Assembly: GCF_009913235.1 (NCBI RefSeq) | Contig: NZ_CP047897.1 | Span: 496,001-560,000, forward strand | Direction of reading: 5' to 3' | Length of the DNA: 64,000 bases | From: Nibribacter ruber | GTDB lineage: Bacteria; Bacteroidota; Bacteroidia; Cytophagales; Hymenobacteraceae | Part shown: positions 30,234 to 40,102 of the stretch, piece after piece | Layout of the letters: every line of letters begins with the position of its first letter | Numbering within the stretch: the first letter of the stretch is position 1 | Translations under genes and position numbers: made by a program | Notes under the pieces: generated by a model | Told to the model about the DNA's origin: nothing | The model's input: the letters and a program-made list of their open reading frames with translations, nothing else | The model's database searches: none

Positions 30234-30256
30234 GTTGCTGACTAGCAATAAGTTAT

Positions 30257-30290
30257 AAAAAAAGGCAGGTGTAAAAACCTGCCTTTTTTT
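30257..30290. terminator. Bidirectional terminator, histone H1-like gene and tyrS
   Basis: A-run, GGCAGGT/ACCTGCC stem (30064+200 to 30283 region: 30264-30270 with 30277-30283) and seven T, between converging genes. Confidence 0.92.
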
Positions 30291-30314
30291 ATGTTCAATC
30301 TATTGGTTTCTGGT

Positions 30315-31619
30315 TTAGACCGCCTTTACCAGGTAATAGTTCTTTTTACCTTTTTGCACCACCAGGTATTTGCCCTGTAACAGGTCTGAGGTAATGTTTT
30401 CATCTGGCTTGCCCACCTTTTGGCGGTTAATGCTCACGCCCCCGTTCTGGATCATTTTCTTGGCCTCGCCCTTTGACTCAAAAATTTGGTTTTGGGTGAT
30501 TTCAGACAGGAAATCCACGGCCTGCGCGCCGTTTGCTAAATTTTCTTTAGAAATTTCTATCTGCGGTACGCCTTCAAACACGGCTAATAGGGTAGACTCT
30601 GGTAAGCCTCGCAACGTCTCCAAATCTCCCTTGCCAAACAGAATCTGAGATGCCTCTACTGCTTGTTCATAGTCCTCAGCGGAGTGAACCGTGGTGGTCA
30701 CTTCTTTAGCCAGGGCTTTCTGCAACACCCGTAGGTGCGGGGCCTGGGCATGCTCTTCTACCAAGGCGGCAATCTCTTCTTGCGTGAGCAGGGTAAAGCG
30801 CTTGATTAGGTTTTCCGCTTCGTCATCGGCTACGTTCAGCCAGAACTGGTAGAACTTGTACGGGCTGGTCATAGTAGGGTCTAGCCACACGTTGCCGCTC
30901 TCAGACTTGCCAAACTTGCTACCGTCGGCTTTGGTCACCAACGGAGTGGTCAAGGCGTAGGCTTTGCCGCCTTCCATTCGTCTGATTAACTCCGTACCCG
31001 AGGTGATGTTTCCCCATTGGTCAGAACCACCCATCTGCAGGCGCACGTTCTTGTGCTTATACAGGTGCATGTAGTCATAACCCTGCAGCAATTGGTAAGA
31101 GAACTCGGTAAAGGAAAGACCTTCAGCGCCGTCTTCGCCTTCCTGGGCCGTGATGCGCTTCTTCACAGAGTCCTTCTTCATCATGTAGTTCACCGTTAGG
31201 TGCTTGCCCACGTTGCGCAAGAAATCCAGGAAGGAGAACTCTTTGAACCAGTCATAGTTGTTGACTACCTCGGCGGCGTTAGGTGCATCGCCAAAATGCA
31301 GGAACTTCTCCAGCTGCTTTTTAATGCCATTCTGGTTGTCTCGCAAAACTTCTTCAGACAAGAGATTACGCTCCGCTGATTTTCCAGAAGGGTCCCCAAT
31401 CATACCCGTCGCACCGCCTACCAAAGCCACTGGTTTGTGGCCGGCGCGTTGCAGGTGTACCAACAGCATGATGGTAGCCAGGTTGCCTATGTGCAGCGAA
31501 GAGGCCGTAGGGTCAAAGCCGATATAGGCCGTGGTCATTTCTTTCTGCAGTTGTTCTTCTGTGCCTGGCATGGTGTCCTGCAACATCCCGCGCCAGCGCA
31601 GTTCTTCAATCAAATTCAT
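30315..31619 (-). CDS. tyrS: Tyrosyl-tRNA synthetase
   Basis: 434 residues, a class I synthetase. The HIGH motif is seen as HIGNL (after FDPTASSL), the KMSKS equivalent as KFGKS ([10 protein letters not shown]), and the tyrosine pocket around [12 protein letters not shown] and [11 protein letters not shown]. The C-terminal S4-like RNA-binding domain ([17 protein letters not shown]) is complete. It charges tRNA-Tyr. It has an ATG start and its own promoter, and ends in a shared convergent terminator. Confidence 0.96.
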   Translation of the reverse strand: MNLIEELRWRGMLQDTMPGTEEQLQKEMTTAYIGFDPTASSLHIGNLATIMLLVHLQRAGHKPVALVGGATGMIGDPSGKSAERNLLSEEVLRDNQNGIKKQLEKFLHFGDAPNAAEVVNNYDWFKEFSFLDFLRNVGKHLTVNYMMKKDSVKKRITAQEGEDGAEGLSFTEFSYQLLQGYDYMHLYKHKNVRLQMGGSDQWGNITSGTELIRRMEGGKAYALTTPLVTKADGSKFGKSESGNVWLDPTMTSPYKFYQFWLNVADDEAENLIKRFTLLTQEEIAALVEEHAQAPHLRVLQKALAKEVTTTVHSAEDYEQAVEASQILFGKGDLETLRGLPESTLLAVFEGVPQIEISKENLANGAQAVDFLSEITQNQIFESKGEAKKMIQNGGVSINRQKVGKPDENITSDLLQGKYLVVQKGKKNYYLVKAV

Positions 31620-31640
31620 GTAGCTCTGTTTTAACTAGGC

Positions 31641-31648
31641 CAAAGATA
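31641..31648 (-). promoter_or_regulatory. Promoter -7 element of tyrS
   Basis: TATCTTTG on the minus strand, 21 bp before the ATG. No clear -33 TTTG at the usual distance. Confidence 0.5.
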
Positions 31649-31700
31649 CACTACATCTTTCAATTTGACAGAAGCAAGTACAAGCAGGAGTGGGGCTAGC

Positions 31701-31738
31701 CGTTTTTGGCCTGTTTTCTGGAAAATAGCACAAAAACA
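31701..31738. repeat. 38-bp palindromic repeat, copy R9
   Basis: CGTTTTTGGCCTGTTTT arm with CTGG centre; right arm decayed (AGCACAAAAACA). It lies between diverging tyrS and holA, so it cannot be a terminator there. Confidence 0.88.
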
Positions 31739-31825
31739 ATCCATCTTTATTTTGTGGCTGCGCATGGTGGTTTGGTTTGCCAGCATGAGTAACTTTGGCG
31801 TCTAGTTTTACATTACCTTGCATCC

Positions 31826-32878
31826 ATGGCGCTGACCGCTGACGATATCCTGAAACAACTCAAGAACCGTGAATTTGCCCCCGTGTATTTTCTGCAGGGC
31901 GAAGAGCCGTACTACATTGACCTCATCTCTGACTACATTGAGCAGCATGCCTTGAATGACATGGAGAAAGGATTCAACCAGGTGGTCATGTACGGCAAAG
32001 ACACAGACATCTCCAACGTGCTGCTGCAAGCCAAGCGTTTTCCCATGATGTCTGACCGGCAGGTGGTGATTGTGAAAGAAGCGCAGAACCTGCAAAACCT
32101 GGAAGCCGATCCTGAGAAAGACGCCGCCGCCAAACTACTGGACGCCTATCTGGCCAACCCGCTGCCCAGCACCATCTTGGTCTTCTGCCACAAGCATAAG
32201 GTGTTGGACGGCCGGAAGCGTTTAAGTAAAGTCTTGAATAAACAGGCGGTCTTGCTCACCACCAAAAAACTCTATGACAACCAGGTGCCCGCCTGGATCA
32301 CCAATTACCTCAAGACCAAGAACCTGCAGGCCACGCCGCACGCGGTCATGATGCTGGCAGAATACATTGGCGCTGACTTATCCAGACTCACCAATGAGAT
32401 TGAAAAGCTGACCATCAACCTGAAGACCGGCCAGACCATTGACGAAGGCGTGGTGCAGGAGAACATCGGGATCAGTAAGGAGTTTAATATTTTTGAGTTG
32501 CAGACGGCCATCATCAAGCAAGACGTTCTCAAGGCCAACCGCATTTTAAACTACTTCGCTTCTAATCCCAAAGACAATCCCTTGATTCCCAACCTGGTGC
32601 TGTTGTTTTCGTTTTTCTCTAAGCTCTTAACGCTGCATATGCTGCCCCAGGTAAATGAACAGGCGGTGGCCAAGAGCCTGGGCAACCGAAGCTTTCTGGC
32701 CAAGGAGTACATGCTGGCCCTCAGAAATTACCCGTATAGAAGAGTGTTACAGATCATTGGCTTCTTGCGGAAGGCAGACTTGCAAAGCAAAGGCGTGGAG
32801 GGTGGCAATCTGTCTGAAGACGCCATCTTAAAAGAGCTGGTTTTCAAAATCATCCACCCGGTGCCGGTAATCAGGTAG
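31826..32878 (+). CDS. holA: DNA polymerase III delta subunit
   Basis: 350 residues of the AAA+-like clamp-loader subunit that opens the sliding clamp. Family hallmarks: PVYFLQGEEPYYIDLISDYI near the N-terminus, FPMMSDRQVVIVKEAQNL, a TILVFCHKHK strand, and the C-terminal helical collar (NIFELQTAIIKQDVLKANRIL, then LSEDAILKELVFKI). The length is normal. It is a single gene between R9 and R10. Confidence 0.92.
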   Translation: MALTADDILKQLKNREFAPVYFLQGEEPYYIDLISDYIEQHALNDMEKGFNQVVMYGKDTDISNVLLQAKRFPMMSDRQVVIVKEAQNLQNLEADPEKDAAAKLLDAYLANPLPSTILVFCHKHKVLDGRKRLSKVLNKQAVLLTTKKLYDNQVPAWITNYLKTKNLQATPHAVMMLAEYIGADLSRLTNEIEKLTINLKTGQTIDEGVVQENIGISKEFNIFELQTAIIKQDVLKANRILNYFASNPKDNPLIPNLVLLFSFFSKLLTLHMLPQVNEQAVAKSLGNRSFLAKEYMLALRNYPYRRVLQIIGFLRKADLQSKGVEGGNLSEDAILKELVFKIIHPVPVIR

Positions 32879-32882
32879 ACGT

Positions 32883-32920
32883 CGTTTTTGGCTTGTTTTC
32901 TGGAAAATAGACCAAAAACG
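32883..32920. repeat. 38-bp palindromic repeat, copy R10
   Basis: CGTTTTTGGCTTGTTTT arm, CTGG centre, AAAATAGACCAAAAACG end, 4 bp after the holA stop. Confidence 0.92.
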
Positions 32921-33021
32921 GCGCAGAAAAATTGGGGCTCTAAACGCTAAAAGCGGAAAGCCGTCGTTGAAGAAACATCAGGAAAGGTGGGCCTTCGGGC
33001 CGCTTTCCAGCAATATTTTCC

Positions 33022-33029
33022 TATTTTTG
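33022..33029 (+). promoter_or_regulatory. Promoter -7 element of the envelope operon
   Basis: TATTTTTG matches TAnnTTTG, 63 bp before the ATG at 33093, and lies inside the longer upstream open frame, which argues for the later start. Confidence 0.55.
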
Positions 33030-33092
33030 AAGGAAAGGCCCTGGCGCCGCAGAGATTCATTTTCCAGGCGGCCGGGTTCAAACACACCAACT

Positions 33093-36000
33093 ATGAAACT
33101 ACCCCACAAGTTAGCGTTGGCTACGGCCTTGCTGGGAGGCGCCCATGCCGCCCAGGCCCAGCAGCCCCAGACGTTCCGTTCTGAAGAACGCTTTTTCCAG
33201 GAAGGCCTGGAATTATATGACCGGGAAAAGTTTGGAGCCGCCCAGCAGGCATTTGCAGAATACATCAGGCTCATCAAAGACCCCGCCAGAACCGCTGATG
33301 CCCAATACTATTATGCGGTCAGCGGCTTGCACCTGTTTCATCCAGACGCCGAACAGCTGGTCCTGCAGTTTGCCCAGCGCTATCCTACGCACCCTAAAGC
33401 CGCCGTGGCATTCTTTGAACTGGGCACGGCTTTCTTTGACAAGAAGAGCTATGACAAAGCCATCCTCTATTTAGAAAAAGCCCCCGCTGACCGCCTGGAT
33501 GATGCTCAGTTAAAAGAGGCGGAGTTCAAGCTGGGATATTCTTACTTTGCCAAGAAGAATTTTGACAAGGCCAAGACCCTGTTTGACCGCAACAAGAAAG
33601 GCTCACATGCCTATTCCTTTGCCTCTAGCTATTATGCCGGGTATCTGGCATACCGCTCTGGTGATTACATTGGGGCCAAGCTAGACCTAAAAGTGGCAGA
33701 GCAGAGCGAAGACTACCGCACCGTAGTGCCCTACATGCTCACTGAAGTGCTGTACAAAGAAGGGAATTTTGCCGAGGTGATTGCTTACGGGGAGAAGTCT
33801 CTGAAGATGACGCCTAAAGTGCAGAACCCAGACGAGATTTCCTTGCTGGTGGGCGATGCTTATTTCCAGCGCAATGATTTCAAGACCGCTGCCCAGTATT
33901 TCAAAAGCTATTCTGAAGGCAAGAAGAATCTGGACAAGACGGTGCAGTACAAAATGGGTTTCGCCGATTTCAAGACCGGGAACTACAAGAGCGCCATCCA
34001 GAACCTAAAGGCCGTTGCGTTTCAGTCAGACTCCTTGGGGCAGAATGCATCCTACCACCTGGGTTTAAGTTACCTCAAAGACAATAACAAGCAGTTTGCC
34101 TTGGGCGCCTTTGACCAGGCCCGCAAACTTAACATTGACAAGAATGTGAAGGAGGGAGCCACGGTTAAGTATGCGCAGATTAACTATGAGCTGGGCAACT
34201 TCTCTGAGGTCATCAACTCCCTGGCTTCTTTTAACAAAGATTTTCCTAATTCAAAGTTCGGGGATGAGGCGGATGATTTGCTGAGCGAAGCCTACCTGAA
34301 TTCCAGCAACTACCAGGAAGCCATCCAACACATTGAGAGCCTGCCTAAGCGCAGCCACCGCATTAATGAAACCTACCAACGGGTTACCTATTACCAAGCC
34401 GTTAAGCTGTACAATGACCAGCTGTTCCAGCAAGCGGTGGCCTTATTGGACAAGTCTCTCGGTTTCCCATATGACAAGGAGATTCAAGCGGGTAGTAATT
34501 TCCTGAAGGGCGAGGCCTATTCCATTGGGCAACGCTGGTCGCAGGCCATCAACAGTTACGGCGCCGTGTTTCAGACGCCCAACTCGGGCCGTACTGAGTT
34601 TTATGTGAAGTCCCGTTACGGCATTGGCTACGCCTATTACAACAACAAAGAGTACGAGAAGGCGCTTACGCATTTCAAAGCCTACCTTAATGACAATTCC
34701 GTAAAAGCCGGCAACCCAAACTATGCAGACGCCATGCTGCGCCTGGCAGATTGCTACTATGTGACCAAAGACTACGGCAATGCGCTGGAGTGGTATGACA
34801 AAGCACTGGCCGCCAAAACTCCGGACATGGATTATGCCCTGTTCCAAAAGGGTGTGGTGTACAGCCTGACCAACCGCCGCGATGATGCCATCAAGAGTTT
34901 GCAGACGGTGATCAGGTCGTATCCTAAATCACGCTACGCCGATGATGCCATCTACCAGAAAGGGATCATTGACTTTGAGAACTCCAACTACGCGCCCGCC
35001 ATCGCTAGCTTCAGTGACCTGATCGACAACCGTCCGGGTAGTTCGCTGGTGCCGCATGCCATTCAGAAAAGAGGCGTGGCCTACATGAACCTGCGCAAGA
35101 TGACTGAGGCCATTGCAGACTTTAAGCGCGTCATTGACCAATACCCTACGCACCCTATTGCCAACAACGCCATTTACAGCTTGCAAGAAGCTTTGGGAGA
35201 AAGCAATCAGACGGAGCAGCTAGATACGTATCTAACCAAGTTCAAAGCGGCCAATCCAGAAAGTGATGCTTTAGAAAGTGTTGAATTTGAAGCAGCCAAG
35301 TCGTTGTACTTCAATGAGAAATACAAGCAGGCTATTCCTAAGTTTGAGTCCTTCCTGAAAACCTATCCGGCCAGCTCGTCGGTAGCCAATGCGCGTTATT
35401 TCCTGGGTGATTCTTACTTCCGGAACGGGGACAAGGACAATGCCCTGCGCAGCTTGAAAGAAGTGGCCCTGGAAGGAAAGTCTGAATACCTGAGCAAGGC
35501 TGTTCAGCGTGTGGCAGACATGGAGTTTGAGAATGGCAACTACGCCGAGGCCGCCAGTTTCTATTCACGCCTGCGTGATCTGGCCGTGAATAAGAAGGAG
35601 CAGGCCAACGCCTTAAAAGGCCTCATGAAGAGCTTCTACTACACCAATGACTTCAACAACACCATCCTGATCGCAGATGAGTTAATTGCCCGCGGTAATG
35701 CTACTTTAGATGCTTACAACTCGGCGTTGTTGTTCAGAGGGAAAGCCAATTATGCGCAAGGCAGGTTGGATCAGGCCATCAAAGAATTCAGTACGGCCGC
35801 TACTTCTGCCACTGACGTGAACGGAGCCGAGGCGCATTACCTGCTTTCTGAGATTTACTACAAGCAGCAGAAGTACAAAGAGGCCCTTGATCAGGCCTTT
35901 GCGTTCAGCAAGACCTTTGGGGATTATGAAAATCTGCTGGGCAAGTCTTTCTTATTGATAGCCGATGTGTATGTAGCCCAGAACGAGGTGTTTCAGGCCA

Positions 36001-36128
36001 AGGCTACCCTAAACTCCATTATTGAAAACTCGCCTGACAAAGAGATTGTAGAGGCCGCCAAAACCAAACTGGCAGAGTTAGAAAACAAGGTGAACACGCC
36101 TTCATCTTCAAACGGATCAGAGCAATGA
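33093..36128 (+). CDS. 1011-residue periplasmic TPR protein (BamD/YbgF-like repeats)
   Basis: Start at ATG 33093 gives a clean signal peptide (MKLPHKLALATALLGGAHAAQAQ); the frame is open from 32967, but that stretch includes the promoter. The rest is some 20 or more TPR repeats (for example AYYNNKEYEKALTHFKAYL, PEADAQYYYA-type and YRNGDKDNALRSLKEVA). Outer-membrane/periplasmic scaffold proteins of this length occur in Cytophagales next to Tol/Ton genes. It overlaps the next gene by ATGA. Partners are probably the beta-barrel and SPOR protein downstream. Confidence 0.8.
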   Translation: MKLPHKLALATALLGGAHAAQAQQPQTFRSEERFFQEGLELYDREKFGAAQQAFAEYIRLIKDPARTADAQYYYAVSGLHLFHPDAEQLVLQFAQRYPTHPKAAVAFFELGTAFFDKKSYDKAILYLEKAPADRLDDAQLKEAEFKLGYSYFAKKNFDKAKTLFDRNKKGSHAYSFASSYYAGYLAYRSGDYIGAKLDLKVAEQSEDYRTVVPYMLTEVLYKEGNFAEVIAYGEKSLKMTPKVQNPDEISLLVGDAYFQRNDFKTAAQYFKSYSEGKKNLDKTVQYKMGFADFKTGNYKSAIQNLKAVAFQSDSLGQNASYHLGLSYLKDNNKQFALGAFDQARKLNIDKNVKEGATVKYAQINYELGNFSEVINSLASFNKDFPNSKFGDEADDLLSEAYLNSSNYQEAIQHIESLPKRSHRINETYQRVTYYQAVKLYNDQLFQQAVALLDKSLGFPYDKEIQAGSNFLKGEAYSIGQRWSQAINSYGAVFQTPNSGRTEFYVKSRYGIGYAYYNNKEYEKALTHFKAYLNDNSVKAGNPNYADAMLRLADCYYVTKDYGNALEWYDKALAAKTPDMDYALFQKGVVYSLTNRRDDAIKSLQTVIRSYPKSRYADDAIYQKGIIDFENSNYAPAIASFSDLIDNRPGSSLVPHAIQKRGVAYMNLRKMTEAIADFKRVIDQYPTHPIANNAIYSLQEALGESNQTEQLDTYLTKFKAANPESDALESVEFEAAKSLYFNEKYKQAIPKFESFLKTYPASSSVANARYFLGDSYFRNGDKDNALRSLKEVALEGKSEYLSKAVQRVADMEFENGNYAEAASFYSRLRDLAVNKKEQANALKGLMKSFYYTNDFNNTILIADELIARGNATLDAYNSALLFRGKANYAQGRLDQAIKEFSTAATSATDVNGAEAHYLLSEIYYKQQKYKEALDQAFAFSKTFGDYENLLGKSFLLIADVYVAQNEVFQAKATLNSIIENSPDKEIVEAAKTKLAELENKVNTPSSSNGSEQ

Positions 36129-37798
36129 GATATACCACAGCGTTAGCGGGCATTTCGGCCCTGTTTTTATTCGGATTGGCTCCAGCCACCTCTCAGGCCC
36201 AAACTGGCTGGGGCGAAGGCGGCAAGCTGGAAAACGCCGAGATTGTAGTAGAAAAAAACCGCACCCTGGAGCTGCCCGAGGCCAACCGAAATTTTGAGAA
36301 GTTTAGGATTGCCCCGCCTAAGTTGCAAGACCGTCAGGTGACGTACCGCTTCAATGAATACCGTCTGCCAGAGCATTACATTAACCTGCCCATGCGCGTG
36401 CTCACCATCCAGACGGAAGAACTGAGCAAACTCTACGGCAATTACGTGAAGGGCGGGATTGGCAACATTGGCACTATTTATCTGCGGGGTTATTTTCATA
36501 ACAAGCGCGATGACAAGGCTTCTTACGGTGCTGAGGTAGGCCATCTGTCTTCTGGAGAAGGACCCGTTCAGGATTCCAACGTGGCCAGCAGCTTCTTACA
36601 GGCCCACGGCGAGATGTACAGCGGTCCTCTCACCTTGGGTGGCCGCGTGAAATATGAGCGGGACCAGAACAACTTCTACGGGTTTGATCGCTTTGTAGAA
36701 GTAGACAGAGATTCTGTGAAGCAGGTATACAACCGCTTTCTGGTAGAAGGCCACCTGAACAACCTCACCGACAACAAGGCTCCGTTTCAGTTTAACGCCA
36801 AAGTTGGGCTGAACTATGCGTCAGACAATTACTCTGCCAAGGAAATGAATTTGATTGGCACCTCAGAAGGGAACTATGAACTGGGCAAGGACTCAAAGTT
36901 TGTGGTGAACCTGGAGGCAGCCTACGCCAACCTGAAAGACTCTGCCTCCATGGGGCGTGGGTTCTTTAAAGTGCGTCCGGCTTATTCCAAGCAGTTGGAC
37001 AAGCTAAGCCTTGTGTTGGGTGCCACCATTGCCTATACCGGAGACACCATTAACGATGCCCGCAAATTCAACATCTACCCGGCGGTAGAGGCAAATTACC
37101 AGGCCATAGAAAACAAGCTTACTTTGTTTGTAGGTGCCGGCGGAGACTTGCAGCGCACCACCTTGTACAGCCTGAGCAAAGAAAATCCCTGGCTGAACCA
37201 TAACGTGCAAATTGCTGACGTGAACAAGGGCTTAGAATTGTACGGAGGCGTGACGGGAAGCCTGGGCAAGAACGTGCAATTTACCGGCCGTCTGGCGCAC
37301 CAGAGCTTCCGAAACCTTTACTTCTTTAACAATGCCGCCAAAGACTCCGCTAAGTTTGACGTAGTCTATGACGATGGCGTTACCCAGGTGTTCCAGATTT
37401 TCGGGCAGCTGACCTACAACCAATCTGAGAAATTGAGAATAGGCCTGAAGGCAGAAAATAACAGCTATACAACTGCCTCACTGGCAGAGGCCTTTCACAA
37501 ACCTAGCACCATTCTCACCGCTTTTGGTTCGTATAATCTTTATGATAAGATTCTCTTCAACACTGAACTTTATTATATTAGCAGTTCGTTTGGCCAAATT
37601 GCACGTCCAGACGGATCCATGGCTTTGCGTGAGACAGACTCCATTCTGGACCTGAACATCAAAGCAGACTATCGTTTCTCACCTAGGTTCTCTGCCTTTT
37701 TAATGGGCAATAACCTGCTGAGCAACGAGTATGAACGGTTTGTGAACTATAAATCTCAGGGAATTTCTGTGATAGGCGGCGTGACCTATTCATTTTAA
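36125..37798 (+). CDS. Outer-membrane beta-barrel protein of the envelope operon
   Basis: 557 residues. The signal peptide ends at SQA-Q (residue about 26). A short N-terminal region (ENAEIVVEKNRTLELPEANRNFEKF) precedes a barrel of alternating strands (GGRVKYERDQNNFYGF, NAKVGLNYASDNYSA, and so on), ending GISVIGGVTYSF with a C-terminal Phe typical of BAM substrates. It is related to TonB-dependent receptors but lacks an obvious plug and carboxypeptidase-regulatory domain. It is translationally coupled (ATGA) to the TPR gene and 6 bp from the SPOR gene. Confidence 0.75.
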   Translation: MRYTTALAGISALFLFGLAPATSQAQTGWGEGGKLENAEIVVEKNRTLELPEANRNFEKFRIAPPKLQDRQVTYRFNEYRLPEHYINLPMRVLTIQTEELSKLYGNYVKGGIGNIGTIYLRGYFHNKRDDKASYGAEVGHLSSGEGPVQDSNVASSFLQAHGEMYSGPLTLGGRVKYERDQNNFYGFDRFVEVDRDSVKQVYNRFLVEGHLNNLTDNKAPFQFNAKVGLNYASDNYSAKEMNLIGTSEGNYELGKDSKFVVNLEAAYANLKDSASMGRGFFKVRPAYSKQLDKLSLVLGATIAYTGDTINDARKFNIYPAVEANYQAIENKLTLFVGAGGDLQRTTLYSLSKENPWLNHNVQIADVNKGLELYGGVTGSLGKNVQFTGRLAHQSFRNLYFFNNAAKDSAKFDVVYDDGVTQVFQIFGQLTYNQSEKLRIGLKAENNSYTTASLAEAFHKPSTILTAFGSYNLYDKILFNTELYYISSSFGQIARPDGSMALRETDSILDLNIKADYRFSPRFSAFLMGNNLLSNEYERFVNYKSQGISVIGGVTYSF

Positions 37799-37804
37799 GA
37801 GAAT

Positions 37805-38983
37805 ATGATCCAAAGGCACATAAAATCTTTATTGTACAAGTATGACTGCGTGATTATCCCAGAGTTTGGGGGATTGATTACGCATTATGCTCCTGCAAAA
37901 ATCCATCCGGTAAAACACACGTTTTCACCGCCTTCTAAGCGCATTGCCTTCAATGAACAGTTGAAGGTGAATGACGGGCTGTTGATCACAACGTTGGCCC
38001 ACCAGCAGCGATGGCCGGTGGCCAAGGCGCAACAGGAGGTGAAAGAGTTTGTGCGTGCCTTAAAAGAACAACTGCAGGCCAACCATCAGTTTGAGCTGCG
38101 GGAGGTAGGCATGTTCCGGTACAATGCAGAAAGCAAGCTGGTATTTGAAAGCCTGGACAATGACAATTTCTTAGAGCACAGCTTTGGCCTGCCAGAACTG
38201 GTGTCTAAGCCTATCCTGGGAAGGGACACATTGGTGCTGCGTGGCAAATTCCAGGACCAGCCAGCCAAAGAAGTTGCCAGCCTGAGAACCGGCAGCCGGA
38301 TGCGCAGACTATTCAAAATAGGAGCAAGCCTGGTAGTGGGTGGTCTGGCCGTCTGCGGCGTGTACTTGTACTCATTGCAGCAAGACGTGGCCTTGAGTTC
38401 TCTTAATCCAATGGAATTACTTTCTTCTTCGCACGCGCCAGCCCAAGAGGCACCGGAAGTGGTGGAGAAAGCAGCTACTGCTCCTGAAAAATCTGCCGCC
38501 ATGGATGCGTATGAGCAGTCCTTGCTGGCCGCTCAGGCTCCAGAGGATACCGTGGCTTCCTCAGTAAATGAATCCACTGCTGCACAAGAAGAACTGGTTT
38601 GGGGCGATTCCCAGAAAAACAGCCAAAAAACGGAAGAAGTTAAAGAAGAGGCGGTTATCCAGCCTGAGGTAAAGAAAGAGGTGAAGAAGGAGGCCGTTGA
38701 AAAACTGGTTGAGCCTGTGAAAGCCTTGAGCTCTACCACAATTAAAGGCAAGACCAACCGTTTCTATGTCATCATGGGCGTTTTCTCTGAGAATGAGTTT
38801 GCTTCTATGAACCAGAAAAGCCTGCGTAAGAAAGGGTACCAGGCTAAAACCTTGCTTCCTTCCAAAGAAAGTAAATGGCACAGGGTTTCCGTTGCTGACT
38901 TTGCCACTGAAGAAGAAGCCCAAGCCGCCCTGCCAACCCTACGCAAAGACGTAAGCCAAGAACTTTGGGTACTAAACTACTAA
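37805..38983 (+). CDS. HU-CCDC81 and SPOR domain membrane protein
   Basis: 392 residues. The N-terminal HU-CCDC81 domain (1-130: MIQRHIKSLLYKYDCVIIPEF, FNEQLKVNDGLLI) is predicted cytoplasmic. One TM segment is at about 170-190, then a Glu/Lys/Ala-rich linker, then a C-terminal SPOR domain (318-392) that in other proteins binds denuded glycan strands at division sites. The topology joins a nucleoid-like fold inside to a peptidoglycan sensor outside. A copy of the 38-bp repeat lies in the linker. It is 1 bp from the exbB start. Confidence 0.85.
   Translation: MIQRHIKSLLYKYDCVIIPEFGGLITHYAPAKIHPVKHTFSPPSKRIAFNEQLKVNDGLLITTLAHQQRWPVAKAQQEVKEFVRALKEQLQANHQFELREVGMFRYNAESKLVFESLDNDNFLEHSFGLPELVSKPILGRDTLVLRGKFQDQPAKEVASLRTGSRMRRLFKIGASLVVGGLAVCGVYLYSLQQDVALSSLNPMELLSSSHAPAQEAPEVVEKAATAPEKSAAMDAYEQSLLAAQAPEDTVASSVNESTAAQEELVWGDSQKNSQKTEEVKEEAVIQPEVKKEVKKEAVEKLVEPVKALSSTTIKGKTNRFYVIMGVFSENEFASMNQKSLRKKGYQAKTLLPSKESKWHRVSVADFATEEEAQAALPTLRKDVSQELWVLNY
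38595..38632. repeat. Repeat copy R11 inside the SPOR-protein gene
   Basis: 25 of 38 positions match the consensus by hand count (right half CCAGAAAAAC...CCAAAAAACG best). It is read in frame as WGDSQKNSQKTE within the disordered linker. Confidence 0.55.
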
Positions 38984-38984
38984 C

Positions 38985-39695
38985 ATGAACGCCATTTTAC
39001 TCCAGATTACCACGCCTGCCACTACTGCGGTGGTAGATACCACTGCCGCAGCCGCCAGCACCACCGCTGCAGAATCAGTTTCCCTTTTAGACTTAACTAT
39101 GGCCGGTGGCTGGGCAATGTTCCCGCTAGCGGCTTTGTCTTTGGTAGCCATTTATATTTTTGTAGAGCGTTTCTTAACCATCAAAAAGGCGTCCCGCAAC
39201 CCAGCAGATTTTATTGGCAGATTGAAAAGTCTGGTAGTAGCCGGTGATATTCAGGGGGCCCGCATGCTCTGCGCCCAAACCAATACGCCCATTGCCCGCA
39301 TGCTGGAAAAAGGCATTTCTAGAATTGGTCAGCCTTTAAAAAGTATTGAAGCCTCTATTGAGAACGTGGGTAAGATTGAAATTGCCCGCTTAGAGAAGAA
39401 TTTGTCAGGTCTGGCCACCGTGGCCGGTGCGGCACCCATGCTGGGTTTCTTAGGAACTGTGACGGGGATGATTGGCGCGTTCATTGCCATAGCCCAGGCC
39501 GAAGGCTCCATCAGCCCTAAGTTGCTTTCTGGTGGTATTTATGAGGCCATGGTGACCACTGCCGCGGGTCTTATCATCGGCTTGCCGGCCTATGTAGGAT
39601 ACAACTACCTGGTGTCAAAAGTAGACAGCATCATCCATGACATGGAGTACAGCTCAATTGAGTTCATTGACCTACTTCAAGAGCCACAAGCCTAA
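38985..39695 (+). CDS. exbB: MotA/TolQ/ExbB proton channel protein
   Basis: 236 residues with three hydrophobic segments (about 35-60, 145-170, 185-205). The family signature GLATVAGAAPMLGFLGTVTGMIGAF and the third TM segment AMVTTAAGLIIGLPAYVGYNYL are clear. With ExbD it forms the proton-driven motor that energises TonB or TolA. It overlaps exbD by 1 bp (TAATG). Whether it is the ExbB or TolQ of the organism cannot be decided; the operon partners favour a Tol-like role. Confidence 0.9.
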   Translation: MNAILLQITTPATTAVVDTTAAAASTTAAESVSLLDLTMAGGWAMFPLAALSLVAIYIFVERFLTIKKASRNPADFIGRLKSLVVAGDIQGARMLCAQTNTPIARMLEKGISRIGQPLKSIEASIENVGKIEIARLEKNLSGLATVAGAAPMLGFLGTVTGMIGAFIAIAQAEGSISPKLLSGGIYEAMVTTAAGLIIGLPAYVGYNYLVSKVDSIIHDMEYSSIEFIDLLQEPQA

Positions 39696-40096
39696 TGAAT
39701 TTACGCTCCAAAAATAGAATCAACGCAGAGTTTAGCATGTCCTCCATGACGGACATCATCTTTCTGTTGCTGATTTTCTTTATGCTCACGTCTAACTTCG
39801 TGACGCCTTCCGGGCTGCCAGTGAGTTTGCCATCCAGCAAGGCTTCGGCTATTGTCATGCAAAAGATAAGCGTGACCATCACCCCAGACTTAAAGTATTT
39901 CATGAACGACCAGGAGACCACCTTAGAAGCCCTTCCGGGCCAGTTGGAGGAAGCCTTGGCGGGAACTGAGGAAGGTCAGGGCGTTGTTGTGTTACACGTA
40001 GACAAGTCAGTGCCGGTAGAGCATTTTGTGAAAGTAGCCGGTATTGTCAATAATTTGAAAGCGAAGGTGTCTATTGCCACGCTTCCATCAGAATAA
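39695..40096 (+). CDS. exbD: ExbD/TolR biopolymer transport protein
   Basis: 133 residues: one N-terminal TM segment (MTDIIFLLLIFFMLTSNFV) whose Asp is the conserved proton-path residue, then a periplasmic ExbD/TolR domain (KISVTITPDLKYFM, GQGVVVLHVDKSVPVEHFV). It completes the motor with the upstream ExbB. It overlaps exbB and is 6 bp from the TonB-like gene. Confidence 0.9.
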   Translation: MNLRSKNRINAEFSMSSMTDIIFLLLIFFMLTSNFVTPSGLPVSLPSSKASAIVMQKISVTITPDLKYFMNDQETTLEALPGQLEEALAGTEEGQGVVVLHVDKSVPVEHFVKVAGIVNNLKAKVSIATLPSE

Positions 40097-40102
40097 AGCA
40101 CC

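Noticed and set aside
32967-33092. N-terminal extension of the 1011-residue TPR protein
   Set aside because: The stretch contains a TAnnTTTG promoter element and would bury a clean signal peptide starting at 33093.
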